Part shown: positions 57,690 to 64,000 of the stretch, in pieces | Layout: each line of letters opens with the position of its first letter | Position numbering within the stretch: position 1 is the stretch's first letter | Assembly: GCF_037975245.1 (NCBI RefSeq) | Contig: NC_092578.1 | Span: 5,125,001-5,189,000 of the forward strand | Direction: 5' to 3' | DNA length: 64,000 nt | Source of the DNA: Apostichopus japonicus | Lineage: Eukaryota; Echinodermata; Holothuroidea; Aspidochirotida; Stichopodidae | Program-made: the position numbers and the translations under genes | Notes under the pieces: generated by a model | Databases searched by the model: none | What the model saw: only the letters and a program-made list of their open reading frames with translations | What the model was told of the DNA's origin: nothing

Positions 57690-59794
57690 CTGTTGGAGAT
57701 GATGGAGAGAATGGTAGGACATTAAAAAAGCAAACAAACATTCCATATTAGTTAAAAGAAAAAATCCCCAGAACTTCTATTTCCCTTCCCCCCCCCCTTA
57801 TTTCTAAAACAACTTTAATATAAAAATCATAAAACGAACGAAGCTTGTAAATATCGCATACGCAGTTCCAGAGAAATGTGCAATTAAGTTGAGCCGCAAC
57901 TGCCAGCATTCTGTCTCGACCGTACGTACAAGGCTGTGAAGTCACAGATTCACTGCTTGTAGGAACTGAAAAGAAAACTTGTACCATTTCTTGCTAGCAT
58001 GCAGCTGTCCCCGACATCTGCTTGCCTCCTTCTTTGGATTTAGATGACAAAAAAGCAAAAACTAATTTTGAAGTTTTTTTGAAGCTTCATTTGAACAACT
58101 GTCAGCCTGATACATCTAGTCAATACTCTTCAGAGTAATTCAACATGGTTATTGAGTTTGAGATGTTTGTTGTGGAAACAGAGCGCCTCTGTGCACGTCT
58201 TTGCTTCGGCGTTACGAGGCAGGTGTCGATCAAGTCCTAGTGATCAGCTACACAAAACTTTTAAACCACTTTTCCACCTTTTCTAATAAAATAACGATGA
58301 GTGGTTGTGTTGTACTCAATTCCTTTGGTATTTCTACAATATGCAAATGCATATTTAACCATCCTCTGAAATATTCTTTTAATGAGTAGTCTTTTGGTTA
58401 CAATATTTGAGGTCTGTCTCTCCTTGGTGCTCCTGTAGGCTCTCCAACAACAGGAACAGACATAACAATATCAGCATGTTTCTAATGGACACTGAACAAA
58501 ACAAAAACAACAAATAGGATAGGTCCTCCATGAAAAGGTGGTTAGCATCCCGAAACAGCACTGTCCACCCCCCCCCCCCCCAGATGATAATGTTTTCTTA
58601 TAGTGGGATATGTTCACCAGTCGTGATACTTCCACAGCATACATATGAAGTCGACTAATTTCACTGTTTTGAAGTAAGGCAGCTTGCTTGAAGTAACTTA
58701 AGTAAATTTTTGATTGGCAACCATTGTGTTCTGAAATTACATCAGCTACTACTCATTACTCCTTGTCTGATTCACATAACATTATTATTATTTTTTTTTT
58801 AATTGCAGAGCAATTCAAAAATTTGCAAACTTGACTTTTAACAGCATGGACCATAAGAAAATGCACTTTCTTTGAGGAATATAACCTCTTTGTAATTTTT
58901 AAATTCTCAGAACTCGTTCTAACATCTCATTTCTTTATATTTTTTTGTCAGACAATGTAATATCTTCACATTGCGACATAGATTACCACTCGACATTAGA
59001 GAAGTTGAAACGATTCACAGAAATTCATCCTAATTCACGAAAAGGAGCAAGCCCGACGGAATATGATGCCACAATTATGCGATCAAGTTTCCCTTAATCA
59101 TGACCTTATACCCACTTGGAAGAGAAATTGAATCCAGACAGATCAGAGAGACCTTTGTCGAAGAAGAAGATGAAGCAGAAGAAGATGAAGGGGGGAGCAA
59201 AAGCATCAAATTACGGCTGAAAAGTGAATGTCCGAGACCCAAACGAAAACCTGACACTGTTAAATGATCAAGAAAAATGAAAAAAAATGTTCACATCTCA
59301 TTACCAGCCTACGAAGAAAATCTACCTATTCCAGCAGTCCATGGAAAATCATCTGGAAAAACAGAAACTGTTTCCACTGAGCCTGTTTGTTTTCTACCTG
59401 GAAATTGACACTGATCATAGGGCAGCACCAAGTGGGAGCATCGGCTCATTAAAGTAATTGTTTAATCGAGATGAGTGGCAATGAAGTACGGTAGAATTAC
59501 AGTCGTATCTTCTGATGGGTAACCGATGCTTTCCCAACGATGTGTGCTCATACAGATCTGCATGATGGTCATGTGATATTGAACCGTGGATACTACAAAA
59601 TGCCCACAAACTCTGCATGGGATCCCGAAGCACTTCCTTGGGGGTTTTCTTTGGTCACCTTTGGGGTTCGTTGCAGTTCATGAATAGGCGGTTTCATCAC
59701 AAAACGGTTAAGGTATTTTAATGAATAGTGGACAGAAGAACCGATGGAGAAATTGTAAGGAAAATATTTCCACAGAGAGCGTCAAAGAATTACC

Positions 59795-59872
59795 GGCTGG
59801 AGCAGGATTTGAACCCGATGACTTTCAAAGATTACAAATCTTAAGACTAAAAACCGACTGAGCTATCCAGCC
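59795..59872 (-). tRNA. tRNA-like sequence (TGT, Thr-like), likely SINE or pseudogene
   Basis: On the minus strand the acceptor GGCTGGA pairs perfectly with TCCAGCC. The A box TAGCTCAGTCGG and B box GGTTCAAATCC are exact. The anticodon stem is A/T-rich (AAGA/TCTT) around TTTGTAA, giving TGT (Thr). The D stem is poor, the anticodon stem has a terminal mismatch, and the T stem has one or two weak pairs. With its position inside an intron, a tRNA-derived SINE head or pseudogene is more likely than a functional tRNA-Thr, though Pol III boxes are intact. Confidence 0.55.
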
Positions 59873-61002
59873 ATTTAGTTAAGTTTATGGCAACCCCAGA
59901 GGAACCGATTTCTTCGCTGGGTGTGACGGCCAGAATCCAATACATAAATTTGCCTTTGGTGTTTATAGCCCGAGATCACAGCATAGTTACAATTGGTGCA
60001 ATCCATCAGTGTATTATAATATTATTGTGTGTGCAAATTTGAGAGAAACATGAGATTACACAGAACTATGCAAAGAAAAGAAGAAAAAAGAAGAAATAAG
60101 AAGAAAAAAGAAGAAAAGAATTACAACTTTATGACAGAAACGGTTATGAACACAGAAATATTGTTCAGCATTGCTGTCTAGAAAAATAAAAACTACTGTT
60201 TTATGGCACAGGCAAATCAGAGAGTAAACTTCTGCCTTTTCTGTCTACGAGTTTGCCTCCATTTAAAAGCAGAGAGCCTTCTTCCCAGGCACGATTGAGT
60301 AGCCCAAGGCCAGCTTGGGAGATAAACTTGTCAACAAGAGCTAGGAGGTATTATAAAAATTTCCATTTAAAAATTAAGGGATTTTCCTGTTTTTAAATTC
60401 TCTCTTGAGAAGGGAAACGGATTGATCTATGTATGGTACCCATAAGCTCTCGTGACGTGATCATTCGTGGATATCTATTATTAACATGCACTTAAAAGAG
60501 TGATTTGGGGGGCAAATTTAATTTGTGACATTTGAAAGAGGATTGTCACGTTAGCGTCGTGATGAAATTTTTATTCGTCCTGAGTGTCGTTGCGTCCGAA
60601 GTTCATGTAGAGTTGACATGGTTTGTATAAGAGGGGGAACTTGTAAAAGCAAACATGTTTTGACGTCATAGATGCGTAACTACCAAACTAAAAAAAAAAA
60701 ATCTGCCAATTCATTTATTTACAGCAAATAAAAGTTATTTTTGTACAGAATTATCCTAGACATTTGCGGTGCAGTGCGTACATTTACTAAGATGTATTTA
60801 TAGGTCATTGCTATCTCATTATACCTTTGTTGCCTAAAATGGGAAAACAAAACAGAAGTGCAATACCGAATTAATCATTTTCCCCAGTCTTTCTCAAGGT
60901 TGAAGAGTTCATTATAAACTATTATAACACCAGCAAACCCATCTCTTTCTACCAACGAGTTGTCATTACGTGGGCATGAGCATTCAACGAGTAAACAAAT
61001 TA

Positions 61003-62069
61003 ACTTTTATCAAAGCTATGGGAATGAGGTATGGATAGCTTTTTTCAAAGCTATGGGAATGAGGTACTACTCTTAAATTTATTCAAAGCTACAGGAATAA
61101 GGTATGGATAACTTTATTCAAAGCTATGGGAAAGAGGTATGGATATTAACTTTTTTCAAAGCTATGGGAATGAGGTATGGATAGCTTTATTCAAAGCTAT
61201 GGGAATGAGGTACCACTTTTAAATTTATTCAAAGCTACAGGAATAAGGTATGGATAACTTTATTCAAAGCTATGGGAAAGAGGTATGGATATTAACTTTA
61301 TTCAAAGCTATGGGAATGAGGTATGGATAAGTTTTTGCCAAGCTATGGGAATGAGATATGGATAACTTTATTCAAAGCTATGGGAATGAGGTATAGATAA
61401 CTGTATTCAAAGCTATGGGAATGAGGTATGGATATTAACTTTATTCAAAGCTATGGGAATGAGGTATGGATAACTTTTTGCAAAGCTATGGGAATGAGGT
61501 ATGGATAACTTTATTCAAAGCTATGGGATTGAGGTATCGATAACTTTTTCAAAGCTATGGGAATGAGGTATTGATAACTTTTTTCAAGCTACGGGAATGA
61601 GGTATGGATAACTTTTTTCAAGCTATGGGGAATGAGGTATGAATAACTTTTTTCAAAGCTATAGGGATGAGGTATGGATAACTTTATTCAAAGCTATGGG
61701 AATGAGGTATGGATATTAACTTTATTCAAAGCTATTGGAATGAGGTATGGATAACATTTTGCAAAGCTATGGGAATGAGGTATGGATAACTTTTTTCAAA
61801 GCTATGGGAATGAGGTATTGATAACTTTTTCAAAGCTATGGGAATGAGGTATTGATAACTTTTTTCAAGCTACAGGAATGAGGTATGGATAACTTTTTTC
61901 AAGCTATGGGGAATGAGGTATGAATAACTTTTTTCAAAGCTATAGGGATGAGGTATGGATAACTTTATTCAAAGCTATGGGAATGAGGTATGGATAACTT
62001 TTTTCAAGCTATGGGGAATTGAGGTATGGATATTAACTTTATTCAAAGCTATGGGAAGGAGGTATGGAT
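61003..62069. repeat. 35-bp minisatellite, ~30 copies, in the PSMD11 intron
   Basis: Imperfect tandem units of AACTTTATTCAAAGCTATGG followed by GAATGAGGTATGGAT, mixed with 38-bp units having ATTAACTTT, and T-run length variants. A block of several units around 61606-61720 recurs at about 61888-62000 (offset ~281), showing higher-order duplication. It ends 18 bp before the splice donor of the upstream exon. Confidence 0.95.
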
Positions 62070-62087
62070 TACATCAAGCGTACTCAC

Positions 62088-62139
62088 CGTGGAATTTTTT
62101 ATCCAGAATCATCTGCGAGAGTTTTGGTTCTACCAAGGT
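62088..62139 (-). CDS. PSMD11: 26S proteasome subunit 11 (Rpn6), penultimate coding exon
   Basis: A 52-nt exon with acceptor TTTCTCTGCAG (ending 62140) and donor CACG|GTGAGT (62088/62087). It reads TLVEPKLSQMILDKKFHG when joined to the next exon, matching the conserved VERKLSQMILDKKFHG at the end of the Rpn6 PCI winged-helix. The split Gly codon joins in frame with the exon at 57547-57689, which confirms the pair. All earlier exons lie beyond the right end of the window. Confidence 0.95.
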
Positions 62140-64000
62140 CTGCAGAGAAACAATAACAATTTCATAATGAGTGTACCAAGATTCAAGTTAATCAGTGCTC
62201 CAATTTCAGTGTTATTGGTTACTGTTCAACAGGCAGTACCCTTAACACGCTTAAACTCTTCCCTACAAACTGCAAATATTAAAACAATTTGGCCTTTTTT
62301 TAAGATGTTTTTTATTTAATAAAAAAATTGTTTTGATGCTATCAGAAATTAAAATTTCCATAACAAAGTGTTTGTCATTTACTTTCCAAGTAATAAGTTT
62401 TTGTAGAATTTTCCCATTTTTTTTTTTTGGCATGTCATTAATACTGACATGATAAGACATCTGTGTGATGAAACATTAGGAATCGAGTCAAATTCATTAC
62501 ATGATTACTCTCCCATACGCTTTATTTGGTTAAACAAACATGATACACAAGGTCAACTGCATTCTCATTTGTGAGTACAGCAAGTTTAATACAGATGTTG
62601 ACAAAACTCAAAAAGTTTACTCTAAAGCACCCTTTTTTGGCATTTTAGACATCTTACCAAACCTATTGTTTGTTAATTTAAAAAAAAGAAGATCACATTT
62701 GATCATGCACTGAGACACCAGCCGATACCATTTCAACCCGTTGTACTGTAATTGAATTATTCTTGATTTTATCTGCCACTCACATTCTTAAAAATATTCC
62801 CACCTAGACAGTTATCATATTTTTATAAATCACGTAAAAAAGTGCAAATCTTGAGTGAATTTTGCTTCCTCATCATGAAAAGATACTTTACTGATATATC
62901 TGAATACACTGCATTGCTACCTGATTCGTTCAACTTTTTTTCTTTTTATCCAGATAATATCCCCAAATTAATGGAAGAATGACTGTTTTTAACAGGTGAA
63001 ACCAAACTTTAAAAAAATGCAAATTCATTAACAGCACACTGCTTTACATTCCTCAGGTGTATTATTAAGCAAATTCAATGAGCTCCGACTGAATTTATTC
63101 AAATTCATTTAATTCAAAGTTTGTATTATGAGATCAAAAGAAGCTAGCTGCTTATTTTGCATTTCTGTGCGTCAGCAAAATAACATCAAAAGAGAAACCC
63201 AGTGGGGTGAATGCCACCTGACATTATGAATTAAGGTCACACGGAATCCCTACAACTGCCACTAAGTTTAATGATGCGGGATTATTATTTTAATCTTTGA
63301 AATTTACGTCAAAGTAGGGTCCCTCCCCTCAATGAGCAAAACTGATTCAAGAAGTTGCCATTAAATCCTTACAGTAGAATAAAATAGCCAAAAGCTGCAC
63401 AAAATATATCAAAAAAAGACCCCACAGCTAGTCTCTGTCATCGATGGTGAAAAAATATCGAAACCTTTTTTTCCCTATATTTATCTGAAAAATTATATAT
63501 GGTGTAAATTTACAGTTATGTGTCATTTCAGGGTGCAAAAACATATTAAATTGCCTTCGTTTGGTATTAAAACTTGACTCATCAAATGTAACTTTGAGAC
63601 TGGGCTTTGGCCATGATGATTGAGTAGGGAATGCAAATCCGTATTTTGTCCAAGGGCTGCAACTAACCGGCCATAAAACTAGATAGCATAAACAGTGTGT
63701 GGCTGAAGTGACGTCTTCACAAGTTTTGTGACACAGTACAATTTGTGGGAGGATCAAATCCCAATAAATTTTTTTTCACATTTTTAATTTCGACCTTTCT
63801 TTGATCAAAACATTTGCACATGGTTCATAGGTCAAAATGATCACACATTCTTAAACACCTTTCCTGTAGAAATGTCCAACCAGTAAAGTCATAGGTCAAT
63901 ACAATCACACATGCTTTAAACATTTTCCTGTAGAAAAATCCAACCAAAACTGTTGATATAAAATTTACATCCCATATATTCCATATCCTTGTCTTTTCCT
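62140..64000 (-). other. Partial upstream intron of PSMD11
   Basis: No sequence matching the rest of the PCI domain of Rpn6 is visible in these 1.86 kb, so the preceding exon should lie outside the window. A 109-codon minus frame at 63428-63757 does not resemble Rpn6 or any family I know. No transposon end is recognised. Confidence 0.6.

Larger units (their letters stand above)
57690..62087 (-). other. Last intron of PSMD11 (4,398 bp)
   Basis: Bounded by donor GTGAGT (minus strand from 62087) and acceptor CAG (ending 57690), and interrupts a Gly codon after base one. It holds a tRNA-like sequence, a 35-bp minisatellite, a poly-C run at about 58568-58581, GAAGAA-type purine tracts at about 59157-59190 and 60077-60120, and a TGACGTCA at 60661. 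No other exon is recognised in it. Confidence 0.85.

Noticed and set aside
63428-63757. 109-codon minus frame as a further PSMD11 exon
   Set aside because: It does not match Rpn6 and does not join in phase with the exon at 62088-62139 in any way I can support.

Overview
This is a 64 kb stretch of animal nuclear DNA. It is AT-rich, has spliced coding exons, and is packed with (TA)n and (ATG)n microsatellites, minisatellites, small inverted-repeat elements and tRNA-derived fragments. There is no bacterial-style gene packing. The two recognisable genes, their linkage and the repeat style suggest a marine invertebrate deuterostome. An echinoderm, perhaps a sea cucumber, is my best guess, but the phylum cannot be proven from this sequence alone.

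Only two protein genes can be supported, both on the minus strand. (1) CDK5R1, the p35-type CDK5 activator, is a complete intronless 394-codon frame at 36231-37415. It has the N-terminal MGTVLS myristoylation motif and the full C-terminal CDK5-activating domain. (2) The last two coding exons of PSMD11/Rpn6, a 26S proteasome lid subunit, lie at 62088-62139 and 57547-57689. The rest of that gene lies beyond the right edge. PSMD11 is therefore upstream of CDK5R1 on the same strand, about 20 kb away. From memory this matches the order and orientation on human 17q11.2, so the pair looks like an ancient conserved linkage.

Layout. 1-30.5 kb: no recognisable gene; repeats dominate. These include a 19-bp minisatellite (8.9-9.4 kb), a 69-bp minisatellite (20.0-20.5 kb), a ~350-bp duplicated segment (7.6/8.2 kb), inverted-repeat elements (6.3, 11.2, 15.2 kb), and a composite of related inverted-repeat elements sitting in a (TA)n tract (23.5-25.6 kb) with a 118-nt pure pyrimidine run. 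30.6-36.2 kb: a quiet block downstream of CDK5R1, possibly a long 3' UTR. 36.2-38.0 kb: CDK5R1 and its putative promoter (CCAAT box, CRE, TATA-like). 38-57 kb: more repeats, including a hAT-like MITE (43.0 kb), a 1,041-bp fold-back element built from exact 105-bp units (47.7-48.7 kb), an (ATG)n tract (50.9 kb) and a 48-bp minisatellite (55.4-56.2 kb). 56.3-64 kb: the 3' end of PSMD11, with a ~1 kb 35-bp minisatellite in its last intron.

The most unusual features are the 47.7 kb fold-back element, where a sub-module is flipped inside a 105-bp tandem array; a family of elements that share their interior but carry different termini (6.3 and 23.5-25.2 kb); and a strong excess of the CRE palindrome TGACGTCA (16 exact copies, fewer than one expected).
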